Source: Burkholderiaceae bacterium (GTDB lineage: Bacteria; Pseudomonadota; Gammaproteobacteria; Burkholderiales; Burkholderiaceae_C). Taken from it: a DNA stretch of 57,239 nt. This document shows positions 37,276-45,853 of the stretch, piece after piece (position 1 is the stretch's first letter; every line of letters begins with the position of its first letter). Below the pieces are notes generated by a model, which was given only the letters and a program-made list of their open reading frames with translations, ran no database searches and was not told the DNA's origin. The stretch lies in contig JAEUOY010000032.1 in the NCBI GenBank assembly GCA_016790515.1, positions 1 through 57,239 of the forward strand, read 5' to 3'. A program made the position numbers and the translations under genes.

Positions 37276-38142
37276 ATGGCCCGACCTGCCGAGCTGCTGA
37301 TCATCGATGCGCAGAACGATTTCTGCGACCTGCCCGAGGCCTGGTGCCCGATCGATCCGCTGACCGGTACGCGCCTCGCGCCGGCGCTGCCGGTGCCCGG
37401 CGCCCATGCCGACCTGCTGCGGCTGGCCGGCTTCATCGGCGGCGCCGCGGCGCTGATCGACGGCATCACCGTCACGCTCGATTCGCACCACCGCCACGAC
37501 ATCGCGCACCCGGGCTACTGGCGCACCGGCGACGGCGCCGCGGTGGCGCCGTTCACGACCATCACCGCGCCGCAGCTGCGCGCCGGGGCCTTCCGCCCGG
37601 CGCTGGCCGCCGAGCAGGAGCGCAGCCAGCGCTACCTGGACGCGCTGGAGGCCGCCGGCCGCTACACGCTGATGTGCTGGCCGGTGCACTGCCAGCTCGG
37701 CAGCTGGGGCCATGGCCTGCATGCGGCGGTGCTTTCTGCCTGCAACGCCTGGGAGGATGCCCGCCATTCGCCGGTGCGGGTGGTCGGGAAGGGCAGCTTC
37801 CCGTGGTCGGAGCACTACAGCGCGCTGATGGCCGAGGTGCCCGATCCGGCCGACCCCGGCACCGCGCTGAACCGGCCACTGCTCGATCGGCTGGACCGCG
37901 CCGCCACGATCCTGATCGCCGGCGAGGCCAGCAGCCACTGCGTGAAGGCCACCGTCGAGCACCTGGTCGAGTACCTGCCGTCGGGCCGCCTCGGGCGGCT
38001 GTGGCTGCTGACCGACTGCATGAGCCCGGTGGCCGGCTTCGAGCCGCAGGCCGCCGCCTTCATCGACGCGATGCGCGGGCGGGGCCTGCCGACGCTGACC
38101 CACGGCCAAGCCGCCGCGCGGCTGCGCCAGGAGGCGGGATGA
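37276..38142 (+). CDS. Cysteine hydrolase, nicotinamidase-like
   Basis: A 288-residue isochorismatase-superfamily hydrolase. The triad fits Asp11 (Ile-Ile-Asp-Ala-Gln-Asn-Asp-Phe), Lys172 (Val-Gly-Lys-Gly-Ser) and Cys222 (Ala-Ser-Ser-His-Cys-Val). A metal-site-like Leu-Asp-Ser-His-His-Arg-His-Asp-Ile-Ala-His near 69-79 is as in nicotinamidases. It is about 80 residues longer than PncA, with an insertion before Cys222, so another amide substrate is possible. Its stop overlaps the dioxygenase start by four bases. Confidence 0.87.
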   Translation: MARPAELLIIDAQNDFCDLPEAWCPIDPLTGTRLAPALPVPGAHADLLRLAGFIGGAAALIDGITVTLDSHHRHDIAHPGYWRTGDGAAVAPFTTITAPQLRAGAFRPALAAEQERSQRYLDALEAAGRYTLMCWPVHCQLGSWGHGLHAAVLSACNAWEDARHSPVRVVGKGSFPWSEHYSALMAEVPDPADPGTALNRPLLDRLDRAATILIAGEASSHCVKATVEHLVEYLPSGRLGRLWLLTDCMSPVAGFEPQAAAFIDAMRGRGLPTLTHGQAAARLRQEAG

Positions 38143-39230
38143 GCGGCGGCTTCGACGACGGCTTCCCGGCCGGCCTGCCGGCGCAGATCGACGGCCCCGC
38201 GGCCTGGGTCGGCCCCGAGCTGCAGCGCGCCGGCGGCTGGCTGCAGCCGCTGTCGCAGGCCGAGCTGGGCGAGCTCGAGGCCGCCGCTGCGCCCTGGCTG
38301 GCCCGCGCCGAGACCGACACCGCCGCGCTGAATTCGCTGACGCCGGCGGGCTTCGCGCTGCCGAGCCTGGCCCCGCGGCTGGCCGCGCTGCGCGCCGATC
38401 TGCTGCGCGGCCCCGGCTTCGCGGTGCTGCGCGGCCTGCCGGTGCGGCGCTGGGGCCGGCGCCTGGCGGCGGTGGCGTTCTACGGCCTCGGCGCGCACCT
38501 CGGCAATGCACGGCCGCAAAACGCCCAGGGCCACCTGCTGGGCCACGTGCGCGACGTCGGGCTGCGGGTGGATGACCCGAACGTGCGCATCTACCAGACC
38601 CACGAGCGGCAGACCTTCCACACCGATTCCTGCGACATCGTCGGCCTGCTGTGCCTGCAGAACGCACGCTCGGGCGGGCTGTCGGCGCTGGTCTCGTCGG
38701 TGACGATCTACAACCGGCTGCGCGCGCTGCGCCCCGAGCTGGCGCGCGCGCTGTTCCAGCCGCTGGCCACCGACCGCCGCGGCGAGGTGCCGCCGGGCGC
38801 GAAGCCGTACTTCGAGATCCCCGTCTTCAACTGGCACCAGGGCGCGTTCGCCGCGATCTACCAGCGCCAGTACGTGAACTCGGCCCAGCGCTTTGCCGAC
38901 GCGCCGCGGCTGGGCGCGCTGCAGCTCGAGGCACTGGACGCGCTCGACGCGCTGGCCGAAGACCCGGCGCTGCACCTGATGATGGCGCTGCAGCCCGGCG
39001 ACCTGCAGTTCGTGCACAACCATGGCCTGCTGCACGACCGCACCGCGTTCGACGACTGGCCCGAGCCGGCGCGCCGGCGCTACCTGCTGCGGCTGTGGCT
39101 GGCGCCCGAGGACGCCCAGCCGCTGCCGCCGGTCTACGCCCAGCGCTACGGCAACGTGGTGCCCGGCCGGCGCGGCGGCGTGGCGCTGCCGGGCATCGCC
39201 GGGGTGATGCCGCTGCCCGAAGCGGCCTGA
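38139..39230 (+). CDS. TauD/TfdA-family Fe(II)/2-oxoglutarate dioxygenase
   Basis: A 363-residue oxygenase. The iron facial triad is His161-x-Asp163 in Thr-Phe-His-Thr-Asp-Ser and a distal His, probably His299 in Gly-Leu-Leu-His-Asp-Arg. An N-terminal segment of about 90 residues precedes the core, and the Cys-rich Cys-Asp-Ile-Val-Gly-Leu-Leu-Cys-Leu is typical of a subgroup of unknown substrate. AGGAGG lies just upstream of ATG 38139 within the preceding gene, showing coupling to the amidase. The pair may open or hydroxylate an amide-bearing heterocycle (inference). Confidence 0.88.
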   Translation: MSGGFDDGFPAGLPAQIDGPAAWVGPELQRAGGWLQPLSQAELGELEAAAAPWLARAETDTAALNSLTPAGFALPSLAPRLAALRADLLRGPGFAVLRGLPVRRWGRRLAAVAFYGLGAHLGNARPQNAQGHLLGHVRDVGLRVDDPNVRIYQTHERQTFHTDSCDIVGLLCLQNARSGGLSALVSSVTIYNRLRALRPELARALFQPLATDRRGEVPPGAKPYFEIPVFNWHQGAFAAIYQRQYVNSAQRFADAPRLGALQLEALDALDALAEDPALHLMMALQPGDLQFVHNHGLLHDRTAFDDWPEPARRRYLLRLWLAPEDAQPLPPVYAQRYGNVVPGRRGGVALPGIAGVMPLPEAA

Positions 39231-39240
39231 ACGGGCCTGG

Positions 39241-41499
39241 TCAGACCGGCGCGGGCGGTGCCTGCTGCGCCTGGCGTGCCGGCTCGACCATCTCGACCTG
39301 CACCGGCCCGGCCAGGTCCAGGTGCACGTCGCGCTGCGGGAAGGCGATCGCGATGCCGGCCTCGCGCAGCGCCTGCTCGATCGCGAAGCGCAGGTCGCTG
39401 TCGACCGTCGGCCCGCCGCGATCACCGCCCAGCCGGGTCCAGTACAGCAGCCGCAGCACCAGCGCGTCGCTGCCGAAGTCGTGCAGCAACACCTCGGGCG
39501 CCGGCACCTGCAGGATCGAGTGGTGCTCGCTGGCGCAGCGGGCCACCAGCTCGGCGGCGCGGCGCACGTCGCAGCCGTAGGCCACGCCGACGCTGACGAT
39601 GCGGCGCACGCTGGGGCCGCCGCCGCTCCAGTTGCTGATCTGGTTCTCCAGCAGCTGCGAGTTCGGCACGATCGCGTCGATGCCGTCGAAGCCGCGCACC
39701 GTGCTCGCGCGGAAGTCCACCGCCACGACGGTGCCCGACATGCCGCCGACGGTGACGACGTCGCCGACATGGATCTTGCGTTCGAGCAGGATGATCACGC
39801 CGCTGATCAGGTTCTTGATGATGTTCTGGGTGCCGAAGCCCACGCCGATGGCCAGCGCGCCGCCGAGGAAGGCGAACGCGGTCAGCGGGATGCGCGCGAG
39901 CCGCAGCACCACCAGCACCACCGCGATCATCAGGATCGAGCTGATCCAGCGCCGCAGCACGCGCGCGAACTGCGCCGACACCTTCAGCCGCCGCTCCAGC
40001 TGGTGGGCCAGCAGCCGCGCCAGCGCGCCGGCCAGCACGTAGCCGAGCGCCAGCATCACCAGCAGCCCGATGCTCTTGCCCACCGTCACGCCATAGTCGA
40101 GCGTGACCCGCTGGCCGTCGACCACGGTCGTCTCGGTCGCGCTGAAAAGCTCCTTCTGCCACAGCGCACGCAGGCCGTCGCCGATCGCCGACAGCGTCCG
40201 GTCGGGCCAGTCCTGCTCGGTGGCCGGCCCGTCGATCAGCGCGACGTCGTCGCGCGTCCGGCCGAGCAGCACCACCGAGCGCCGCAGCGCTTCCTCGAGC
40301 CGCAGCAGCGCGGCCATCTGTCCCTGCAGCGCGTCCGGCAGACGCTGCGCGGCGCCGGGCTCGGCCGCCGCTGTGCGCAGCTCGATGCGCAGCAGCGCCT
40401 GGCGATCGGCCACGCTGCGCTGTTCGGCCGCAAGCTGGTCGAGCGCCCCCTTCACCGACGGCGCCAGCGCGCGCCGTGCATCGGCCGGCGGGTTCGGCTG
40501 CAGCAGATCGTGGCGGCTGCGCCAGAGCGTGGCCTGCCGCCGCAGCAGCGTCTGCAGCTCGCGCAGCGCGGTCACGGTGCCCTGCAGCGCCTCGATCTCG
40601 CGCCGGCGATCGGCGCCCTGGTCGTTGCCGGCGGCCGAGCGGCGGGCGATGCGCTCCTCGAGCCGGGTGCGCTCGGTGGCGATCGTCCGGTGCTCGGCCT
40701 CCAGCGCCTCGAGCTCGAGCTTCAGTGCCGCAGCGTCCAGCGACTGCCGGGCCCGCACCCGCTGCACCTCGCGCGCCAGCTGGGCGGTCGGCTCGTCGAG
40801 CGCGGCCAGGCGCGCCTGCGCGCGCTGGCGCGCCCGATCGGCCTCCAGCACTTCCAGCCCGGCAATCTGCGCGCGCATCGAGGCCAGTTCGGTCTGGGCC
40901 TCCCGCAGCACCGGGTCGTCGCCGCCGAGCGGCCGGCTGGCCCTGTCGCGCTGCAGGTTGAGCGCCGCATCGGCATTGCCGCGGGCCTCGATGGCGGCGC
41001 GCAGGTCGGCCTCGAGCGAGCCCAGGCTGCTGCGCAGCGCACTGCCCTGGGCCCGCAGGTCGTCGAGCTGGTCGCGCAGCGCATCGACCTCCTTCACGCT
41101 GTAGGGGCCGGGCCCGTCGAGCCGCGGCGGCGGCGCCGGTGCGGCGACGGCATGCGGGGCGTCGGCCGCGGTCTCCTGCGCCGCCTCGAGCTGGGCGGTC
41201 ATCAGCGCCAGCCGGCGGGTCGAGGCCAGCTGCCGATCGGCCAGCAGCGGACCGCTGCCGGCGGGCAGGGCCATCAGCCGATCATGGGCCTCGCGCGCCT
41301 GGGCCAGCCGCAGGCGCCAGTCGTCGATCGACAGGGTGGCCGGTGCCGAGGCCGGCGCCGCCCGCGACGCCAGCGCGCCCGGCAGTTCGATGGCCGTCGA
41401 CTGCAGCACGACGGCCGAAAGGCTCAACAGCGCCGCGGCGCGGCAAAGCCAGCGGCGCACGGCGCGGCGCCGCGGGCGGCCGAAAGGCGGGTTCAACAT
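39241..41499 (-). CDS. MscS-family mechanosensitive channel with long periplasmic coiled coil
   Basis: A 752-residue protein. A signal peptide (about 15-37) is followed by some 400 residues of charged, helical, coiled-coil sequence (about 55-430). TM spans lie at about 475-497 and 516-535, then the MscS pore helix region Gly-Gly-Ala-Leu-Ala-Ile-Gly-Val-Gly-Phe-Gly-Thr-Gln-Asn-Ile-Ile-Lys-Asn. The beta domain follows (Lys-Ile-His-Val-Gly-Asp-Val-Val-Thr-Val-Gly-Gly, Val-Pro-Asn-Ser). The layout resembles a reduced MscK-like channel giving protection from hypo-osmotic shock. GGAG precedes ATG 41499. Confidence 0.88.
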   Translation of the reverse strand: MLNPPFGRPRRRAVRRWLCRAAALLSLSAVVLQSTAIELPGALASRAAPASAPATLSIDDWRLRLAQAREAHDRLMALPAGSGPLLADRQLASTRRLALMTAQLEAAQETAADAPHAVAAPAPPPRLDGPGPYSVKEVDALRDQLDDLRAQGSALRSSLGSLEADLRAAIEARGNADAALNLQRDRASRPLGGDDPVLREAQTELASMRAQIAGLEVLEADRARQRAQARLAALDEPTAQLAREVQRVRARQSLDAAALKLELEALEAEHRTIATERTRLEERIARRSAAGNDQGADRRREIEALQGTVTALRELQTLLRRQATLWRSRHDLLQPNPPADARRALAPSVKGALDQLAAEQRSVADRQALLRIELRTAAAEPGAAQRLPDALQGQMAALLRLEEALRRSVVLLGRTRDDVALIDGPATEQDWPDRTLSAIGDGLRALWQKELFSATETTVVDGQRVTLDYGVTVGKSIGLLVMLALGYVLAGALARLLAHQLERRLKVSAQFARVLRRWISSILMIAVVLVVLRLARIPLTAFAFLGGALAIGVGFGTQNIIKNLISGVIILLERKIHVGDVVTVGGMSGTVVAVDFRASTVRGFDGIDAIVPNSQLLENQISNWSGGGPSVRRIVSVGVAYGCDVRRAAELVARCASEHHSILQVPAPEVLLHDFGSDALVLRLLYWTRLGGDRGGPTVDSDLRFAIEQALREAGIAIAFPQRDVHLDLAGPVQVEMVEPARQAQQAPPAPV

Positions 41500-41600
41500 C
41501 CGGTCTCCAGGGGGCGGGCCGGCTTCGTGGGCCGGATCGCCAAACCTCGAAGTATCGCCGGCGGCACCGGCGGACCCGGCGCCCCGGCGCCCGGTAACGC

Positions 41601-44600
41601 TCAGGCCGCGGCCCGCGCGCCCCCGGCGCGCCACTGTGCCATCAGCCGGTCCCACTTCGGCCGCACCGCGGCCAGGTGGCGGGCCTTGACCGGGCCGTAG
41701 CCGCGGATCTCCTCGGGCAGGCGGGCGACTTCGACCGCCGCGGCCAGGTTGCCGGCACTCAGCCCGGCCAGCAACTCGCCGATGCAGGCCTTGTACTCGT
41801 CGATCAGCGCGCGCTCGGTGCGGCGTTCCTCGGTCTTGCCGAAGATGTCGAGCGCGGTGCCGCGCAGCCCCTTCAGCCTGACCAGCACGCCGAAGGCGCT
41901 GCGCATCCACGGCCCGAAGGCCTGCTTGAGCGGCCGGCCCTGGGCATCGACCTTGCCGAGGATCGGCGGCGCGAGGTGGTGCACCAGCTTGTAGTCACCC
42001 TCGAACATCTCGGCGATCCTGGCGGTGAACGCCGGGTCGGAGTGCAGCCGCGCGACCTCGTACTCGTCCTTGTAGGCCATCAGCTTGAACAGGTACCTGG
42101 CCACGGCCTCGGTCAGGCGGGTGCTGTTCAGCGGGCTCTCGGCCTGCTGCACGCGGGCGACGAAGTCGGCGTACTGCTTCGCGTAGGCGGCGTCCTGGTA
42201 GCCGGTCAGGAAGTCGACCCGTTTGGCGATCATCTCGGCCAGCGAGGGCTTCTTGACGAACTGGATCACCTGCGCTGCCTTGAACAGCGCCTGCACCGCG
42301 GCCAGGTCGTGGGCGCAGCGCCGGCCCCATTCGAACGCCGCCTTGTTGTTGTCGACCTGGGTGCCGTTCAGCTCGAAGGCGCGCATCAGCGCCGCGTGGC
42401 CCAGCGGCACCTGGCCCTTCTGCCACGCATAGCCCAGCAGCAGCGGGTTGGTGTAGAGGCTGTCGCCGAGCAGCTGCACCGCGACCTGCTCGGCGTCGAA
42501 CAGGCCCAGCCGGTCGCGGCCGACGGCGGCGGCCAGCGCCGTCTCGCAGCCGGCGGTGGGCGCCTGCCAGTCGGGGTTGGCGACGAAGGCAGCGGTCGGC
42601 GTCGCGTGGTTGTTCATCGCGACGAAGGTGGTGCCCTCGCGCATCAGGCTCAGTGTGGCCTTGCCGGCGGCGACGATGCCGTCGCAGGCGATCACCAGGT
42701 CGGCCTTGGCGGTGTCGACCTTGGTGGTGTGGATCGCCTCGGGCGTCGCGGCGATCTGCACATGGCTCCAGGTCGCGCCGCCCTTCTGCGCCAGCCCGGC
42801 CGAGTCCTGCGTGACGACGCCCTTGCCCTCGAGGTGCGCGGCCATGCCCAGCAGCGAGCCGATCGTGATCACCCCGGTGCCGCCGACGCCGGCGACGACG
42901 ATGCCCCAGGCGCGGTCGCGCCCCTGGTCGTCCACCGGCTCGGGAATCGCCGGCGCGGGGATCGCCGGCAGCGTGAACGGGTCGGGCCGGGCCTCCTTCT
43001 TCGGCTTCTTCAGCTGCCCGCCCTCGACGGTGACGAAGCTGGGGCAGAAGCCCTTGGTGCAGGAATAGTCCTTGTTGCAGGTGTTCTGGTTGATGCGGCG
43101 CTTGCGGCCGAACTCGGTCTCCACCGGCTCGACGCTCAGGCAGTTGCTCTGCACGCTGCAGTCGCCGCAGCCTTCGCAGACCAGCTCGTTGATCACCACC
43201 CGCCTGGCCGGGTCGGCCAGCTTGCCGCGCTTGCGGCGGCGCCGCTTCTCGGTCGCGCAGGTCTGGTCGTAGATCAGGATCGTGCAGCCGGGCAGCTCGC
43301 GCAGCTCGCGCTGCACCTGGTCGAGCTCGTCACGGTGGCGGACCGTCGTGCCGGGCGCCAAGTTCAGCGACACCTTGTACTTGTCCGGCTCGTCGGTGAC
43401 GATGACGATCTTCTTCGCGCCCTCGGCCTCCATCGCGCGGGTGATCTGCGGCACCGTCAGCGTGCCGTCGATCGGCTGGCCGCCGGTCATCGCGACCGCG
43501 TCGTTGTAGAGGATCTTGTAGGTGATGTTGACGCCCGAGGCGATGCTCTGGCGCACCGCCAGCGAGCCCGAGTGGTAGTAGGTGCCGTCGCCGAGGTTGG
43601 CGAACATGTGCGGGCGCTTGCTGAAATGCGCCTGGCCGACCCAGGGCACGCCCTCGCCGCCCATCTGCGTGAAGCCGATCGTCTGGCGGTCCATCCAGGT
43701 CGCCATGAAGTGGCAGCCGATGCCGGCCATCGCGCGCGAGCCCTCGGGCACCCGGGTCGAGGTGTTGTGCGGGCAGCCCGAGCAGAACCAGGGCTGGCGA
43801 TCGGCGCCGCCGGTCGCGCCGGTGGCCATCGCGCGCTCCTTGGCCTCGATCACCGAGATGCGCGCGTCCATCCGCGCGGCGATGTCGGCCGGCACGCCCA
43901 GCTTCTTCAGCCGCCTGGCGATCGCCTGGGCGATCAGCGTCGGCGTCAGGTCGGCGTTGGCGCGCAGCAGCCAGTTGCCGCCGGGGTTGGCCTGGCTCCA
44001 TTCGCCGCCCGAGCTGTCGCCCTCGACCTCGTCGAACTTGCCCAGCACGGTGGGCCGCACGTCGGGGCGCCAGTTGTACAGCTCTTCCTTCAGCTGGTAC
44101 TCGATGACCTGGCGCTTTTCCTCGACGACCAGGATCTCCTGCAGGCCGAGCGCGAAGTCGCGGGTGATCGTCGCCTCCAGCGGCCAGACCACGTTGACCT
44201 TGTGCAGCCGGATGCCCAGCGCCCGGCAGGTGGCGTCGTCGAGCCCCAGGTCGGCCAGCGCCTGGCGGGTGTCGTTGTAGGCCTTGCCGCTGGCGATGAT
44301 GCCGAAGCGGTCGTCCGGGCCGGCAATCACGTTGTGGTTGAGCCGGTTGGCGCGCACGTAGGCCAGCGCGGCGTACCACTTGTAGTCGAACAGCCGCGCC
44401 TCCTGCACCAGCGCGACGTCGGGCCAGCGGATGTGCAGGCCGCCCTCGGGCATCCGGAAGTCGGTCGGCAGCACGATCTTCACCCGGCCGGGCGAGACAT
44501 CGATGCTGGCCGACGACTCGACGACCTCCTGGATCGTCTTCATCGAGGTCCAGACGCCGGCGAAGCGGCTCATCGCGAAGGCGTGCAGGCCGAGGTCGAG

Positions 44601-45170
44601 GATCTCCTGTGCGCTGCTCGGGAAGAACACCGGCAGCCCGCAGGCCTTGAAGATGTGGTCGCTCTGGTGCGCCGCGGTGCTGCTCTTGGCGACATGGTCG
44701 TCGCCGGCCAGCGCGATGACGCCGCCGTGCGGCGCGGTGCCGGCCATGTTGGCGTGCTTGAACACGTCCGAACAGCGGTCGACCCCCGGTCCCTTGCCGT
44801 ACCAGATGCCGAACACGCCGTCGAACTTCTTGCTCGCCGGGTCGAACTCGATCTGCTGCGTGCCCCACACCGCGGTGGCGGCGAGTTCCTCGTTGACGCC
44901 CGGCTGGAATACGATGTTCTGGCTGGCCAGGTGCTTCCTGGCCTGCCACAGCGACTGGTCGTAGCCGCCCAGCGGGCTGCCGCGGTAGCCGCTGATGAAG
45001 CCGGCGGTGTTCAGCCCGGCGGCGGCGTCGCGCTGGCGCTGCAGCATCGGCAGCCGCACCAGCGCCTGGATGCCCGACATGAAGGCGCGGCCCTCGGGCA
45101 GGGTGTATTTGTCGTCGAGCGTGACGCTCTCCAGGGCCTTGCGGATCGACTCGGGCAGCGGGGCGTTCAT
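41601..45170 (-). CDS. Indolepyruvate:ferredoxin oxidoreductase, fused alpha/beta
   Basis: A 1189-residue fused IorAB-type enzyme that oxidatively decarboxylates aryl-pyruvates to aryl-acetyl-CoA. The N-terminal part is the pyrimidine-binding POR domain. The TPP domain has Ser-Gly-Cys-Pro-His-Asn and Gly-Asp-Gly-Thr-Tyr-Tyr-His-Ser-Gly with Asn-Asp. A Cys-rich segment (Cys-Glu-Gly-Cys-Gly-Asp-Cys, then Cys-Asn-Lys-Asp-Tyr-Ser-Cys-Thr-Lys-Gly-Phe-Cys) holds an Fe-S cluster. A gamma-type domain (Gly-Val-Gly-Gly-Thr-Gly-Val) and a DUF6537-like tail follow. The Lrp-type regulator gene diverges from it 113 bases away. Confidence 0.93.
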   Translation of the reverse strand: MNAPLPESIRKALESVTLDDKYTLPEGRAFMSGIQALVRLPMLQRQRDAAAGLNTAGFISGYRGSPLGGYDQSLWQARKHLASQNIVFQPGVNEELAATAVWGTQQIEFDPASKKFDGVFGIWYGKGPGVDRCSDVFKHANMAGTAPHGGVIALAGDDHVAKSSTAAHQSDHIFKACGLPVFFPSSAQEILDLGLHAFAMSRFAGVWTSMKTIQEVVESSASIDVSPGRVKIVLPTDFRMPEGGLHIRWPDVALVQEARLFDYKWYAALAYVRANRLNHNVIAGPDDRFGIIASGKAYNDTRQALADLGLDDATCRALGIRLHKVNVVWPLEATITRDFALGLQEILVVEEKRQVIEYQLKEELYNWRPDVRPTVLGKFDEVEGDSSGGEWSQANPGGNWLLRANADLTPTLIAQAIARRLKKLGVPADIAARMDARISVIEAKERAMATGATGGADRQPWFCSGCPHNTSTRVPEGSRAMAGIGCHFMATWMDRQTIGFTQMGGEGVPWVGQAHFSKRPHMFANLGDGTYYHSGSLAVRQSIASGVNITYKILYNDAVAMTGGQPIDGTLTVPQITRAMEAEGAKKIVIVTDEPDKYKVSLNLAPGTTVRHRDELDQVQRELRELPGCTILIYDQTCATEKRRRRKRGKLADPARRVVINELVCEGCGDCSVQSNCLSVEPVETEFGRKRRINQNTCNKDYSCTKGFCPSFVTVEGGQLKKPKKEARPDPFTLPAIPAPAIPEPVDDQGRDRAWGIVVAGVGGTGVITIGSLLGMAAHLEGKGVVTQDSAGLAQKGGATWSHVQIAATPEAIHTTKVDTAKADLVIACDGIVAAGKATLSLMREGTTFVAMNNHATPTAAFVANPDWQAPTAGCETALAAAVGRDRLGLFDAEQVAVQLLGDSLYTNPLLLGYAWQKGQVPLGHAALMRAFELNGTQVDNNKAAFEWGRRCAHDLAAVQALFKAAQVIQFVKKPSLAEMIAKRVDFLTGYQDAAYAKQYADFVARVQQAESPLNSTRLTEAVARYLFKLMAYKDEYEVARLHSDPAFTARIAEMFEGDYKLVHHLAPPILGKVDAQGRPLKQAFGPWMRSAFGVLVRLKGLRGTALDIFGKTEERRTERALIDEYKACIGELLAGLSAGNLAAAVEVARLPEEIRGYGPVKARHLAAVRPKWDRLMAQWRAGGARAAA

Positions 45171-45199
45171 GGCAGCGGGCTCCAGGCCTTCGGGGGATG

Positions 45200-45263
45200 C
45201 GAGAGTGTAGGAAAAGCGTCCGGCGAAGTCTTTTCTTTGTTTGCTGCTGTAGCGATACTCTCG
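45200..45263. promoter_or_regulatory. Divergent control region with inverted repeats
   Basis: Between iorAB and the Lrp regulator: CGAGAGT (45200-45206) and its complement ACTCTCG (45257-45263) flank a T-rich stretch that also contains GAAAAG...CTTTTC (45211-45235). The arms and the TTTTCTTTGTTTG tract fit an Lrp/AsnC-type cooperative site, but the exact boxes cannot be fixed by eye. Confidence 0.4.
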
Positions 45264-45283
45264 GCAACAAACCGGTCAATGCC

Positions 45284-45850
45284 ATGCCTGTTCGGGAAAG
45301 AATCGCGCTCAAGAGAGCAAAATTCGGGAAAACGCTGACGTCGCCGACGGACACCGGCGACGACCACGGCGCCGGCCTCGACCGCTGGGACGTCGCGATC
45401 CTCGACGAACTGCAGCGCGACGCGCGGCTGAGCAACGCCGAGCTGGCGCAGCGCATCGGGCTGTCGGCCGCGCCGACCTGGCGGCGGGTGAAGTGGCTGG
45501 AGGCGCAGGGCATCATCACCGGCTACCGCGCCGAGATCGACCGCCGCCGCATCGGCCTGGGCGCGCTGGCCTTCGTGCGGGTCGACGCCGAGCGCAACAA
45601 CGCCGACGCCACTCGGGCGCTCGAAGACGCGATCCGCGCGCTGCCCGAGGTCGTCAGCTGCCACTACATCAGCGGCGCCGGCACCTTCGAGCTGCAGGTG
45701 CTGACCACCGACCTCGACGCCTACTCGCGCTGGGCGATGGACACGCTGTTCAAGCTGCCCAACGTCAAGGACATCCACACCAGCTTCTCGCTCGGCGAGG
45801 TCAAGGCCGGCGCGGCGCTGCCGCTGGGCCACCTGCGCGCGGCGACCTGA
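45284..45850 (+). CDS. Lrp/AsnC-family transcriptional regulator
   Basis: A 188-residue regulator. The winged HTH is at about 35-85 (Asp-Val-Ala-Ile-Leu-Asp-Glu-Leu-Gln-Arg-Asp-Ala-Arg, Leu-Ser-Ala-Ala-Pro-Thr-Trp-Arg-Arg-Val). The RAM effector domain includes Val-Val-Ser-Cys-His-Tyr-Ile-Ser-Gly-Ala-Gly-Thr-Phe-Glu-Leu-Gln-Val. An extra basic N-terminus of about 30 residues precedes the HTH; ATG 45284 is the best start seen. Its divergence from iorAB suggests response to an aromatic or branched amino acid and control of that gene. The next gene follows after 3 bases. Confidence 0.9.
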   Translation: MPVRERIALKRAKFGKTLTSPTDTGDDHGAGLDRWDVAILDELQRDARLSNAELAQRIGLSAAPTWRRVKWLEAQGIITGYRAEIDRRRIGLGALAFVRVDAERNNADATRALEDAIRALPEVVSCHYISGAGTFELQVLTTDLDAYSRWAMDTLFKLPNVKDIHTSFSLGEVKAGAALPLGHLRAAT

Positions 45851-45853
45851 GGC

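Noticed and set aside
41676-45338. A 1220-codon rightward open frame opposite the indolepyruvate oxidoreductase
   Set aside because: Shadow of the oxidoreductase gene, low-complexity Arg/Gly/Val/Gln sequence with no ribosome site.
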